64,000 nucleotides of DNA from Streptomyces zhihengii. Lineage in GTDB: Bacteria > Actinomycetota > Actinomycetes > Streptomycetales > Streptomycetaceae. The notes under the pieces are model-generated. The model did not search any database. It saw only the letters and a list, made by a program, of their open reading frames with translations, and was not told the origin of the DNA. A program made the position numbers and the translations under genes. Positions 17,053 through 30,043 of the stretch are shown one piece after another (the first letter of the stretch is position 1; every line of letters begins with the position of its first letter). The DNA lies in NCBI RefSeq assembly GCF_016919245.1, contig NZ_JAFEJA010000002.1, forward strand, positions 1,366,501 through 1,430,500, in the 5' to 3' direction.

Positions 17053-18275
17053 GCACCCTGCCGGCGCCCTCCCCGGTCCCCCTCCCGCCGGCCTCCGGTG
17101 CCTGGCGGGAGGGGGACCCGCCCGGGCGGCGCCGCTGGTACGAGCACGGCGAGCCGCTGCGGCTGGAGGCGGGCGGCGAACTGCCGGGCGCTCGGCTCGC
17201 GTTCGAGACCTGGGGCCGGCCGGCGCCGGGGCGCTCCAACGCCGTGCTGGTGCTGCACGCCCTCACCGGTGACAGCCATGCCGCCGGTCCCGCCGGGCCG
17301 GGCCACCCCACGGCGGGGTGGTGGGACGGGCTCGTCGGGCCGGGGCGGGCCCTCGACACCGACCGGTACTTCGTCGTCGCGCCCAATGTGCTCGGCGGCT
17401 GCCAGGGCAGCACCGGGCCGTCGTCCCCGCGGCCCGACGGCCGCCCCTGGGGAAGCGCCTTCCCCTTCCTGACGCAGCGCGACCAGGTCGATGCCGAGGC
17501 CGGTCTGGCCGACGCCCTCGGCATCGACCGCTGGGCCCTGGTCGTCGGCGGCTCGATGGGCGGCATGCGGGCGCTGGAGTGGGCGGTCGGCCGGCCGGAG
17601 CGCACCGGGGCGCTGCTGCTGCTCGCGACGACGGCCGCAGCGAGCGCCGAGCAGATCGCCTGGGCCGGTGTGCAGACGGGTGCCATCCGGGCGGACCCCG
17701 ACTGGCGCGGCGGCGACTACCACGGCACGGGCCGAGGCCCGCACACCGGTCTCGGCCTCGCCCGGCGCCTCGCCCACGTCACCTACCGCAGCGAGCCGGA
17801 GCTCCAGGAGCGGTTCGGCCGTGCGGCACAGGGCGCGGAGGATCCATGGTCGGGCGGGCGGTACCAGGTGGAGTCCTATCTCGACCATCACGCCGCCACG
17901 CTGGTGCGCCGCTTCGACGCGGGCAGTTACGTGACCCTGGCCGAGGCCATGAACAGCCATGACGTCGGCCGCGGCCGGGGCGGTGTGCGCGCGGCGCTGG
18001 GCCGGGTGCGAGCCAGGACGCTCGTCGCCGGGGTCGACTCCGACCGGCTCTATCCGCCGTCGCAGCAGGCGGAGCTGGCGGCGGGCATCCCCACGGCGGA
18101 CGGTGTCCGGCTGATCGGGTCGCCCCACGGCCACGACGGCTTCCTCGTCGAGACGGAGCAGGTGGCCGCCCTCGTCGGGGAACTCCTGCCGCCGCCCGCT
18201 TCACATGACCGACAAGAAGCTGTCACACACCCACCGGAATGCGGTACCGACGGACGGCGGTTTTCCCAGACATGA
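17049..18275 (+). CDS. metX: Homoserine O-acetyltransferase
   Basis: The 408-residue alpha/beta-hydrolase acetylates homoserine with acetyl-CoA. The nucleophile elbow GGSMGGMRALEW carries Ser169. The oxyanion region is LTGDSHA, and the late Asp/His pair lies in AGVDSDRLYPPSQQ and SPHGHDGFL. There is no ATG, GTG or TTG start near the expected N-terminus (STLPAP...SGAWREGDPPGRRRW). The best start is a CTG at 17049 that overlaps the metY stop as CTGA. Its 3' end overlaps the next gene as ATGA. This packing argues for a metY-metX-oxidoreductase operon. The product feeds metY directly. Confidence 0.93.
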   Translation: MSTLPAPSPVPLPPASGAWREGDPPGRRRWYEHGEPLRLEAGGELPGARLAFETWGRPAPGRSNAVLVLHALTGDSHAAGPAGPGHPTAGWWDGLVGPGRALDTDRYFVVAPNVLGGCQGSTGPSSPRPDGRPWGSAFPFLTQRDQVDAEAGLADALGIDRWALVVGGSMGGMRALEWAVGRPERTGALLLLATTAAASAEQIAWAGVQTGAIRADPDWRGGDYHGTGRGPHTGLGLARRLAHVTYRSEPELQERFGRAAQGAEDPWSGGRYQVESYLDHHAATLVRRFDAGSYVTLAEAMNSHDVGRGRGGVRAALGRVRARTLVAGVDSDRLYPPSQQAELAAGIPTADGVRLIGSPHGHDGFLVETEQVAALVGELLPPPASHDRQEAVTHPPECGTDGRRFSQT

Positions 18276-19195
18276 CAGTAGGAGTGGCGCTCAACGCATC
18301 CGACGCGGACAACCAGGTCGACGCCTCCGTGCTGCTGGCCCGTGAGGCCGCGGAGGCCGGTCTGCGTTCCGCCTGGTTCGGGCAGACCTTCGGTGCCGAC
18401 TCGCCGCAGCTCGCCGCCCTCGTCGGGCGCGCGGTGCCCGGGCTCCAGGTGGGCACATCGGCGATCCCGGTCTTCGGCCGGCACCCCCTGGTGGTCTCCG
18501 GCCAGGCGCAGACCGCCCAGGCCGCCACCCACGGCCGCTACCACCTCGGCCTCGCACTGGGCACCAAGCTGCTCACCGAGGGCGGCTTCGGTCTGCCCTT
18601 CGAGCGGCCCATCGCCCGGCTGCGCGAATTCCTGCTGGCCCTGCGGCAGTTGACGCGGGAGGGGGAGGCCGACTTCCGCGGGGAACTGCTCACCGCGGTG
18701 ACACCGGTCCCGGCACGCGTACCGGGCGCCGAGGGCGGCGTGCCGCTGCTGGTCGCCGCGATGGGACCGCAGGCCCTGCGGGTCAGCGGTGAACTGGCGG
18801 ACGGCATCCTGCCCTACCTCGCGGGCCCGCGCGCCCTGGCGGACCACATCGTCCCGGCCCTGGTGGCCGCGGCGGAGGCCGCCGGCCGCCCGGCACCCCG
18901 GGTCGTGGCCCTGGTGCACGGCGTGGTCACGGACGACGTCGAACGGGTGCGGCGCAAGGCCACCGAACAGCTCGCGTTCTACGAGCAGATCCCGTCCTAC
19001 GCGCGGGTCGTCGAACTCTCCGGGGCCCGGCGGGCGTCGGACGTGGCCGTGATCGGCGACGAGAAGACGGTCGCGGCGGAGGTCCGGCGCTACCGGGACG
19101 CCGGGGCGACGGAGGTCGTCTTCTCCGGAACGGAGATCGCCGGCGAGGAGGACCGGCGGCGCACCTGGGCGCTCCTCGGCGAACTGGCCGGCTGA
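18272..19195 (+). CDS. LLM-class (luciferase-like, F420-type) oxidoreductase
   Basis: The 307-residue TIM-barrel protein of the luciferase-like monooxygenase superfamily contains VGVALNASDADNQ at strand 1, QVGTSAIPVFGRHPLVVSGQAQTAQAATHGRYHLGLALGT, and the C-terminal GDEKTVAAEVRRYRDAGATEVVFS. These resemble actinobacterial F420-dependent reductases more than FMN-dependent two-component oxygenases. The ATG at 18272 overlaps the metX stop (ATGA) and is preferred over an in-frame ATG at 18239 inside metX. Substrate and link to methionine synthesis are unknown; co-transcription is inferred from the overlap. Confidence 0.88.
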   Translation: MTVGVALNASDADNQVDASVLLAREAAEAGLRSAWFGQTFGADSPQLAALVGRAVPGLQVGTSAIPVFGRHPLVVSGQAQTAQAATHGRYHLGLALGTKLLTEGGFGLPFERPIARLREFLLALRQLTREGEADFRGELLTAVTPVPARVPGAEGGVPLLVAAMGPQALRVSGELADGILPYLAGPRALADHIVPALVAAAEAAGRPAPRVVALVHGVVTDDVERVRRKATEQLAFYEQIPSYARVVELSGARRASDVAVIGDEKTVAAEVRRYRDAGATEVVFSGTEIAGEEDRRRTWALLGELAG

Positions 19196-19273
19196 ACCCC
19201 CGCGGCGGCACCGCCGCCCCATCCACCCGCACACCACGGCGGGGCCCCGGGCCTCGCGGACGGAGGAGTACCC

Positions 19274-20098
19274 ATGACCGCACAGGCCACGGCCAAGGAC
19301 CTGCAGGCGTTCACCGAGGAGTGGCTCGCCTGGCACCGTGCGCAGGAGGACCGGCTCGCGGCCCCGCACGGCTTCCTCGCGATCACCTCGCTGCACTGGC
19401 TGGACGAGCGGCCGCAGCGCTTCGACGACGCCCCCGGCGCCTGGCGCACCGGCGCTGACGGCGTCACCGTGACGCTGGCCGAGGGCGAGGAGCTGGTGGT
19501 GGACGGGGTGCCGGTGCGCGGCGAGCACCGCTTCGGCGTGCTGCCCGAGCGCGGCGGTGTCGACGCGGTGTGGGGCGACGCGGTGATCGAGGTCGCCCGG
19601 CGCGGCGGCAACGACATCGTCCGGCCGCGGCATCCGGACGCGCCGCTGCGGACGGCCTTCGCCGGCACGCCCGCCTACGCGCCGGACCCCGGCTGGGTCG
19701 TCGAGGGCCGCTACCTCGCCTTCGAGGAGCCCCGGCCGACCACCGTGGGCGCCTCCGTGGAGGGTCTGGAGCACGTCTACGACGCCCCGGGACGCATCGA
19801 ATTCACGCTCCAGGGGCGGCCGTTGTCCCTGACGGCGTTCCCCGGGCACCTCCCGGGCACACTGACGGTGCTGTTCACCGACGCGACCTCGGGCGTGACC
19901 ACCTATGCCGCCAACCGCGCCCTGACGGTGGGGGTCCCCTCCCCCGACGGCGGCGTGGTCCTGGACTTCAACCGGGCGGCGAACCTCCCGTGCGCCTACA
20001 CGGATCTGGCCACCTGCCCCCTGCCGCCCGCGGAGAACCGCCTCCCGCTGGCGATCGAGGCGGGCCACCGCATCCCCCGCGAACGCGGCGGCGCCTGA
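19274..20098 (+). CDS. DUF1684 domain-containing protein
   Basis: The 274-residue protein has no signal peptide. The family hallmark at the N-terminus is WLAWHRAQEDRLAAPHGFLAITSLHWL. The C-terminal signature is VLDFNRAANLPCAYTDLATCPLPPAENRLPLAIEAG, with the conserved Cys/Tyr and Pro residues typical of DUF1684. The function of the family is not established. GGAGGAG precedes the ATG. It lies 78 bases after the F420-type gene on the same strand and may share its transcript. Confidence 0.88.
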   Translation: MTAQATAKDLQAFTEEWLAWHRAQEDRLAAPHGFLAITSLHWLDERPQRFDDAPGAWRTGADGVTVTLAEGEELVVDGVPVRGEHRFGVLPERGGVDAVWGDAVIEVARRGGNDIVRPRHPDAPLRTAFAGTPAYAPDPGWVVEGRYLAFEEPRPTTVGASVEGLEHVYDAPGRIEFTLQGRPLSLTAFPGHLPGTLTVLFTDATSGVTTYAANRALTVGVPSPDGGVVLDFNRAANLPCAYTDLATCPLPPAENRLPLAIEAGHRIPRERGGA

Positions 20099-20207
20099 CG
20101 GGTGGCGCCGCCGCGGCGCCGTGCCGAACGGCCGCCGTCGGCCTAGTGTTGACGGCCGGGACGGGACGGGACGGCACGGCATCCGCGACGGCGGCAGGGG
20201 GCGAGCG

Positions 20208-21233
20208 GTGTTACGCATCCACTTCACGGCGGAGGACCTCGCACGGACCCATGTGGCCCCGACGATCGGTGCGGCGGCCGAGACCGTCCACAGCCTGGAA
20301 CTGCTGCGCGAGCCACGGGACATACCCCTGCTGTCGCTGTGGCGGTCGGTGGTGCGAGAGCGGGTGGGGGCGGACGCCGGACCGCTGACGTCCCTGCTCC
20401 CGGCGCGCGGACCGGGGCTCGACGTGCCGGCGCTGATGGGGGACGCGGGCTCCCTGGAGCATGCCGTCGACCATCTGATGTCCGTGCCCGTGGCGCGGCT
20501 GCGGCGGGAGTTCGCGGGGATCGACTTCCACCCCGCGCATCTCCCGTGGGCCCGGCGGGTGTCGGAGGGTGACCGGGAGGCGCGCAAGGACCTCGGGGAC
20601 GCGGTGCGCGCCGTCCACCGGCTGGCGGTGGAGCCCTACTGGCGCCAGGCGCGGTCCGAACTGGCCGCGTTCGCCGCGCGCTGCGCGGATCTGCTGCTGG
20701 ACGGCGGTGCCGACCTGCTGCTGCGGTCGGTGTGCCCGCCGCTGGTCCGCTGGCGTCCGCCGGTGCTGGAGGCGCCCCATCCCCGGCCGGTCGAGGTGCG
20801 TCTGCGGGGCAGCGGTCTGGTGATCACGCCCGCGGTGTTCTCCCCGCCGTCGGTGAGCTTCCTCTGGGACCCGCTCGACGCCTCGCGGCCTCCCCGTCTG
20901 ACCGTGCCGGTGCTGCGGGAACCGCTGACCGGCGCCGGACCGGCGCTGCCGGACGGCTCCCCCGGCCCCCATCTGGAGTCGCTGCTCGGCCGCACCCGGG
21001 CCGCGGCGCTGCGGGTGACGGCGCAGGGCTGCACGACGACGGAACTGGCGCGCCGTCTCGGTGTCTCGCCCGCGGCAGCCAGTCAGCACGCGACGGTGCT
21101 CCGCCGCGCGGAGCTCATCACCACCCGCCGCCGCGGCGGTTCGGTGCTGCACCTGGTCACACCGCTGGGGCTCGCCCTGCTGAGGACCGGTACGACGGCG
21201 GGCCGGACCCGGGACGGCGGCACCGGCCTTTAA
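20208..21233 (+). CDS. ArsR-type winged-helix regulator (DUF5937-like)
   Basis: The protein has 341 residues. The N-terminal 220 residues begin LRIHFTAEDLARTHVAPTIG and form the domain seen in actinobacterial DUF5937 regulators. The C-terminal 90 residues are an ArsR-like winged helix (TAQGCTTTELARRLGVSPAAASQHATVLRRAELITTRRRGGSVLHLVTPLG). The GTG start at 20208 is chosen because the conserved LRIHFT motif follows directly. No metal-binding cysteines are visible, so it is probably not a metal sensor. The target is unknown. Confidence 0.85.
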   Translation: MLRIHFTAEDLARTHVAPTIGAAAETVHSLELLREPRDIPLLSLWRSVVRERVGADAGPLTSLLPARGPGLDVPALMGDAGSLEHAVDHLMSVPVARLRREFAGIDFHPAHLPWARRVSEGDREARKDLGDAVRAVHRLAVEPYWRQARSELAAFAARCADLLLDGGADLLLRSVCPPLVRWRPPVLEAPHPRPVEVRLRGSGLVITPAVFSPPSVSFLWDPLDASRPPRLTVPVLREPLTGAGPALPDGSPGPHLESLLGRTRAAALRVTAQGCTTTELARRLGVSPAAASQHATVLRRAELITTRRRGGSVLHLVTPLGLALLRTGTTAGRTRDGGTGL

Positions 21234-21383
21234 GGCGTGGCTTAACGGCTTGTCGCCCCGGCCCGCGCCTGAGGATGCTGCCGTCGGCCGGGGCGCCCGT
21301 CCCGGCCGGCCGCGGCCCCCACGGAACACGGACGGTCCGGGGCCCCGGCACACCGGGTCCAACCGACGAAGGAGAAGAGGACC

Positions 21384-21749
21384 GTGAGGTCACTCACCGC
21401 CAGACTGCTGCCGCTCGCCGTGGCAGCCGCGTTCGTGAGCCCGCTCGCCCTGGCCGGCACCGCATCGGCCGCCCCCGCGCACTACGGCTGCGGAAGCACG
21501 CCGCCCGACCTCGACCCCGAGCAGGGCACGGGGAAGGCGAACGGGGGGAACATGCGCACCGGCTCCAGCACCGCGTGCGGCAGCCGGGGCCTCGCCCACC
21601 TGTCGCACACCGTCAACTACCACTGCTGGACGCTCGGTCAGGACAACCACACCTGGACGTACGCCCGCAACCTCAGCACCGGCTACGCGGGCTGGATGCG
21701 CGACGACCTGCTGGAGGACAACGGCAGCGACCGGCGCTGTCCCGCGTAG
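21384..21749 (+). CDS. Small secreted protein, SH3-like
   Basis: The 121-residue precursor has a clear Sec signal peptide (positive MRSLTARLLPL, hydrophobic AVAAAFVSPLALAG, cleavage near ASA-AP). The mature part of about 90 residues has five cysteines, the phrases GSRGLAHLSHTVNYHCW and WTYARNLSTGYAGWMRDDLL, and ends in CPA. The GWMRDDLL segment resembles the end of bacterial SH3 repeats that bind cell wall. GTG 21384 is preceded by GGAGAAGAGG. A strong terminator hairpin follows 21 bases after the stop. The biological role is unknown. Confidence 0.8.
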   Translation: MRSLTARLLPLAVAAAFVSPLALAGTASAAPAHYGCGSTPPDLDPEQGTGKANGGNMRTGSSTACGSRGLAHLSHTVNYHCWTLGQDNHTWTYARNLSTGYAGWMRDDLLEDNGSDRRCPA

Positions 21750-21770
21750 CGGGGCGACGTCGCGTCACGT

Positions 21771-21802
21771 CGAGGGCACCGGCCGCAAGGCCGGTGCCCT
21801 CG
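21771..21802. terminator. Bidirectional intrinsic terminator
   Basis: A perfect 14-bp stem, CGAGGGCACCGGCC (21771-21784) and its complement (21789-21802), closes a GCAA loop. It lies between two convergent genes and can serve both. There is no T-tract, as is common in high-GC actinomycetes. Confidence 0.85.
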
Positions 21803-21829
21803 ACGGCGTTCGCGAACGGGGCGGGGCCG

Positions 21830-22477
21830 TCACGCCGCCCGGGCGCAGCGGTCGACCAGGTCGGACCAGCCGGCCTCCAGCCGTTCCAGCGGCATGGCGC
21901 GCCGGCGCAGGCAGTGGTGGATCAGCGCCGGATCCAGAGAGGCCATCAGCGCCTGGGACAGCAGTTCGGCGTCCCCGTCCGGCGCCACCTGGCGGACGAG
22001 CATCGTCAGATGGGTCAGGCGGACCTGGTAGGGCGGGTTGGAGTAGCGGCGCGCGCCGTCCGGCTGGGCGGCCAGGTAGAGCTCCAGCCTGCTCGCCGCC
22101 TCCCGGAGGGTGGCGCGGCCGAAGGCGTGCAGCCGGTCCAGTGCGGGGGCGCCGGGGCCGAGGGGCGGCGGGCCGCTGAGGAACCCGGCCTGGAACGCCT
22201 GCTCGGAGTGGTCGAGCAGGGCCATCAGCAGCCCGGTGCGGTCGCCGAAGCGCCGGAAGACCGTCCCCTTGCCCACGCCGGCGGACTTGGCCACGGCCTC
22301 CATGGTGAGGCAGTCCACCCCGTGCTCCGCCACGAAGCGGGAGGCGGCCTCCAGCAGACGGGCGCGGTTGCGCACCGCGTCCGCGCGCAGGGCCGGGGTG
22401 TCGTCCGGCCCCGTCAGCTCCATGAGAACCGGCGCGTCCGGCCCCGAGGGCAGGGGGAACGGGGAGGGAGTGGGCAT
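21830..22477 (-). CDS. TetR-family transcriptional regulator
   Basis: The protein has up to 215 residues. The TetR helix-turn-helix is at about residues 35-85 (RARLLEAASRFVAEHGVDCLTMEAVAKSAGVGKGTVFRRFGDRTGLLMALL), followed by an all-helical ligand domain. The ATG at 22477 is used; an internal ATG about 18 codons later would also keep the whole DNA-binding domain. It is divergent from an NADPH-dependent FMN reductase, with a perfect 10-bp inverted repeat between them, so it very likely represses that gene and perhaps itself. Confidence 0.92.
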   Translation of the reverse strand: MPTPSPFPLPSGPDAPVLMELTGPDDTPALRADAVRNRARLLEAASRFVAEHGVDCLTMEAVAKSAGVGKGTVFRRFGDRTGLLMALLDHSEQAFQAGFLSGPPPLGPGAPALDRLHAFGRATLREAASRLELYLAAQPDGARRYSNPPYQVRLTHLTMLVRQVAPDGDAELLSQALMASLDPALIHHCLRRRAMPLERLEAGWSDLVDRCARAA

Positions 22478-22533
22478 GGCTCCAGCCTAGGGCTTCGTCG
22501 TGCGGTGAGGACCGCGGAATGGAAATGGACCCC

Positions 22534-22574
22534 GGTCCGTTTAGCTGGTACAACTGTAAACGGACCACGGTCCG
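22534..22574. promoter_or_regulatory. Double TetR operator
   Basis: GGTCCGTTTA at 22534-22543 and its perfect complement TAAACGGACC at 22557-22566 flank a 13-base spacer. The right arm overlaps a second palindrome, CGGACC-AC-GGTCCG (22561-22574). Three GGTCCG half-sites are thus arranged in a promoter-sized gap just before the FMN reductase gene. This is the expected layout for TetR repression. Confidence 0.75.
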
Positions 22575-22611
22575 ATTACCTGTCGCCGTTCCGCCCCCTT
22601 GGGAGATCGCC

Positions 22612-23178
22612 ATGTCCGTCCGCATCCTCGCTCTCGTCGGCAGCCTGCGCTCCGGCTCGCACAACCGTCAGCTCGCCGAGGCGGCCGCCCGCCACGCCCC
22701 GGAGGGGACCACCGTCGAGCTCTACGAGGGCCTGGGGGACATCCCCTTCTACAACGAGGACATCGACACGGACAGCGCCCCCGCCTCCGCGGTCCGCCTG
22801 CGCGAGGCCGCCGGACGTGCCGACGCGCTGCTGCTGTTCACCCCGGAGTACAACGGCACCATGCCGGCCGTGCTGAAGAACGGCATCGACTGGCTGTCCC
22901 GCCCCTTCGGCGGCAACGCCGTCAGCGGCAAGCCCACCGCCGTGGTGGGCACAGCGTTCGGCCAGTACGGCGGCGCCTGGGCGCAGGAGGAAGCCCGCAA
23001 GGCGGCCGGCATCGCCGGCGGCAGCGTCCTCGGCGACCTCCAGCTCACCATCCCGAACTCGATGGTCCGCTTCGCCGAGACCCACCCCGCCGACGACACC
23101 GAGGTCACCGACCAGCTCGTCGAGATCATCCACCGGATCAGCGGCCATGTGACGCAGGCCGCCCCGCAGGCCGCCTGA
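22612..23178 (+). CDS. NAD(P)H-dependent FMN reductase / quinone reductase
   Basis: The 188-residue flavodoxin-fold protein has the N-terminal phosphate loop GSLRSGSHNRQLAEAA and the flavin-ring motif FTPEYNGTMPAVLKNGIDWLSRP. These are characteristic of the FMN_red (SsuE/ArsH/azoreductase-like) family. It probably reduces quinones, azo dyes or similar electrophiles. ATG 22612 has GGGAG seven bases upstream. It is divergent from the TetR gene and sits right after the operator, so induction by an electrophile or aromatic compound is plausible but inferred. Confidence 0.92.
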   Translation: MSVRILALVGSLRSGSHNRQLAEAAARHAPEGTTVELYEGLGDIPFYNEDIDTDSAPASAVRLREAAGRADALLLFTPEYNGTMPAVLKNGIDWLSRPFGGNAVSGKPTAVVGTAFGQYGGAWAQEEARKAAGIAGGSVLGDLQLTIPNSMVRFAETHPADDTEVTDQLVEIIHRISGHVTQAAPQAA

Positions 23179-23262
23179 CCGGCGCACCGCGGGCGGGCGC
23201 ACCACGGGCCCGTGGACGGCTGGGCGGACGAACACCGGCCCCGGCCGCCCCGGCCGCTTGAC

Positions 23263-23310
23263 CGCTCGGCCGCTCGGTCGCTCCGTCGCTCCGTCGCTCG
23301 ATCACTCGGT
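23263..23310 (+). repeat. Six tandem 8-bp repeats
   Basis: Six consecutive copies of CGCTCGGT-like units (CGCTCGGC, CGCTCGGT, CGCTCCGT twice, CGCTCGAT, CACTCGGT) lie in the 178-base gap before the molybdopterin oxidoreductase gene. Copy-number slippage is likely at such a site. No function is known; they end about 46 bases before the start codon. Confidence 0.7.
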
Positions 23311-23356
23311 CGCAGAACGGACCAATCCGCCGCCCGCCGTGTTCCGAATCCCGGGC

Positions 23357-24931
23357 GTGACGATCAACCGAGCACCTCTCGCCCGCCGTGCCCTGGCCGG
23401 TCTCAGCGGCCTGCTCGCCGGGGCCGCCGCCCTGGCGGTGGCCGAACTGGCCGCCGTCGCCGTCCGCCCGGAGGCGGGCCCGGTCGTGGCGGTCGGCTCC
23501 GGCGCGATCGACCGGACGCCCGCGCCCGTCAAGGACTGGGCGATCCGCACGTTCGGCGAGGCGGACAAGCTCGTCCTCCAGCTCGGCATCCTGCTGGTGC
23601 TGGCCCTCCTCGCGGTGGGCCTCGGACTCGCCGCGCTTCGCCACCGGCGGGCGGCCGCCGCCGGGGTGCTCCTCTTCGGGGTGGTCGGTGCGGCGGCGGC
23701 CCTGTCGCGGCCGGACTCCTCCTCCTGGACCGACGCCCTGCCCTCCGTCGCCGGAGCGCTGGCCGGCGCCGCGGTGCTCCATGTGCTGGCGGGCCGCCTC
23801 ACCGCGGCCCCGCCCGGCGCGGACGGGGCCGACGGCGGCGCCTGGGACCGGCGCGGCTTCCTGATCGCCGCCTCCGCCGCGGCCGTCGCCTCCGCCGGCG
23901 CGGGCACCGCGGCCCGCGTCGCGGCCGGTGCCCGGGGCGGCGACGCCGCCGCCTCCCGCGACGCCGTCACCCTGCCGCGCCCGGCGTCGAAGGCGGCGCC
24001 CGTGCCCCCGGGCGCGGCCCTGCGGGTGCCCGGGCTCCAGCCCTTCGTCACCCCGAACAAGGACTTCTACCGCGTCGACACCGCCCTCGTGGTGCCGAAG
24101 GTCGACGCCACCGCCTGGCGGCTGCGCATCCACGGCCGGGGCGTGCGCACCCCGCTCACCCTCACCTTCCAGGACCTGCTGCGCCGCGCGCTCGTCGAAC
24201 GGGACATCACCCTGACCTGCGTGTCCAACGAGGTCGGCGGCCCCTACGTGGGCAACGCCCGCTGGATCGGCGTCCCCCTCGCCGGTCTGCTGCGCGAGGC
24301 GGGCGTCCGGCCGCCGTCCCGGGGCGGCCCCGCCGACCAGCTCGTGTCGCGCTCGGTCGACGGCATGACCATCGGCACACCCGTCGACGACGTCATGGAC
24401 GGCCGCGACGCGCTCCTCGCGGTCGGCATGAACGGCGAACCCCTGCCGTTCGACCACGGCTTCCCCGTGCGCATGGTCGTGCCCGGGCTCTACGGATACG
24501 TCTCCGCCTGCAAGTGGATCGAGGACATCGAGCTCACCACCTTCGACGCCTACGACGCCTACTGGGTGAAGCGCGACTGGGCGCGCGAGGCGCCGGTCAA
24601 GACCCAGTCCCGGATCGACACCCCCAAGCCCTTCGCCCGGCCCGGGGCGGGCACCGTGATGGTCGCCGGCGTCGCCTGGGCGCAGCACCGCGGCATCGAG
24701 GCGGTCGAGGTGCGGGTCGACGACGGGCCCTGGCGCCGCGCCGACCTCGCAGCCGAGCACACCGCGGACACCTGGCGCCAGTGGTCCTGGCCCTGGAAGG
24801 CGACGCCCGGCAGCCACACGCTCACCGTCCGGGCCACCGACGGCACCGGCGCGACCCAGACCGACCGGCGCACCCGGACGATCCCCGACGGGGCGAGCGG
24901 ATGGCACTCGGTCGTCGTCACCGTCGAATAG
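23357..24931 (+). CDS. Membrane-anchored molybdopterin oxidoreductase (sulfite-oxidase family)
   Basis: The 524-residue protein has two parts. Residues 1-165 contain about four or five hydrophobic helices. A Tat-like RRGFLIAASAAAVASAGAG segment lies at about 165-185. The rest is a sulfite-oxidase-type catalytic domain with TPNKDFYRVDT, the molybdenum-ligand cysteine in TLTCVSNEVGG, and GLYGYVSACKWIEDIEL. An Ig-like dimerisation domain ends it (VAGVAWAQHRGIEAVEVRVDDGPW). The catalytic domain is therefore probably outside the membrane. GTG 23357 is chosen as the start nearest the conserved N-terminus. The electron acceptor and substrate are unknown; related proteins are called YedY-like or nitrate/sulfite oxidoreductases. 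It converges on the next gene with a six-base gap. Confidence 0.88.
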   Translation: MTINRAPLARRALAGLSGLLAGAAALAVAELAAVAVRPEAGPVVAVGSGAIDRTPAPVKDWAIRTFGEADKLVLQLGILLVLALLAVGLGLAALRHRRAAAAGVLLFGVVGAAAALSRPDSSSWTDALPSVAGALAGAAVLHVLAGRLTAAPPGADGADGGAWDRRGFLIAASAAAVASAGAGTAARVAAGARGGDAAASRDAVTLPRPASKAAPVPPGAALRVPGLQPFVTPNKDFYRVDTALVVPKVDATAWRLRIHGRGVRTPLTLTFQDLLRRALVERDITLTCVSNEVGGPYVGNARWIGVPLAGLLREAGVRPPSRGGPADQLVSRSVDGMTIGTPVDDVMDGRDALLAVGMNGEPLPFDHGFPVRMVVPGLYGYVSACKWIEDIELTTFDAYDAYWVKRDWAREAPVKTQSRIDTPKPFARPGAGTVMVAGVAWAQHRGIEAVEVRVDDGPWRRADLAAEHTADTWRQWSWPWKATPGSHTLTVRATDGTGATQTDRRTRTIPDGASGWHSVVVTVE

Positions 24932-24937
24932 GGCTCG

Positions 24938-25447
24938 TCAGCCCGGGCGTTCCGCGCTGTCGAGGATCTGCTCGCGCAGGATGTCGGCGTGCCCGCAGTG
25001 CTGGGCCAGCTCGCGCAGGGTGTGCAGATAGACCCAGCGCAGCGGCAGCGGGCCGCGGCGGTTGCCGTGCACCACGTCGTCCGGACCCAGCGCGGCCACG
25101 GCCCGGCGGGACTCCTCGCACGCCTGCCGGTGGGCCCGCTGCACCGAGGCGATCGTGTCGCCGTCGTCGAGGACGAACGACTCGTCCGGGGTGGCGGGGA
25201 TCCCGATCTCCTCGCGCGGGCGGCAGGTGATCGCCTCGTCGAACCAGACCTTCTCCACGAAGACGGCGTGCTTGAGGAGGCCCAGCAGCGTGGTCCGGGA
25301 GGAGACCAGGGACCGGCGCGCCTGCTCCTCGGTCAGGCCGTTCAGGCTGTCGTGCAGGGCGGCCCGGTGCTCGTCGAGGAAGGCGTCGAACTGACGGCGG
25401 AGCGGGGCGCCGAGGACGCCGGGCTCCACGGACGGATGGGTGACCAT
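24938..25447 (-). CDS. DinB/DUF664-family protein
   Basis: The 169-residue four-helix bundle protein contains LRRQFDAFLDEHRAALHDSLNGLTEEQARRSLVSSRTTLLGLLKHAVFVEKVW and the C-terminal LRELAQHCGHADILREQI. Three histidines (in LLKHAVFVE and AQHCGHADIL) are placed as in metal-binding DinB-like proteins. Related proteins include mycothiol-dependent enzymes in actinobacteria. The activity here is unknown. ATG 25447 gives the standard family N-terminus. Single gene. Confidence 0.87.
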   Translation of the reverse strand: MVTHPSVEPGVLGAPLRRQFDAFLDEHRAALHDSLNGLTEEQARRSLVSSRTTLLGLLKHAVFVEKVWFDEAITCRPREEIGIPATPDESFVLDDGDTIASVQRAHRQACEESRRAVAALGPDDVVHGNRRGPLPLRWVYLHTLRELAQHCGHADILREQILDSAERPG

Positions 25448-25729
25448 GGCGGCCACTCTACGGAGCCCGGCCATGCGGCCCGAGCTGTTTTCCGCCGCAC
25501 CGGCGGACCTCGGCGCGACGAGGAAGATGAACCGGTCGACACCGGGCGAAGCGCCGTGTCCGCGGAACGAAGCGCCGCGTGGACGCGGCGCCCGGCGGCG
25601 GGATAACCTGCGGCGCATTTGCCGTGCGGCAATGATCATTGGCGCACGACGCAAGGGGGGCGGCCCAGTCAGGGCCGTGACGGGGCCCGGCACGTCCGGG
25701 CGTCCGCCGAGCGCTGAACAGGGACGAAC

Positions 25730-30039
<4,310 letters not shown>

Positions 30040-30043
<4 letters not shown>

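Noticed and set aside
23263-23310. Possible CRISPR or origin iterons
   Set aside because: The units are only 8 bases and contiguous; no replication genes or AT-rich region are nearby.
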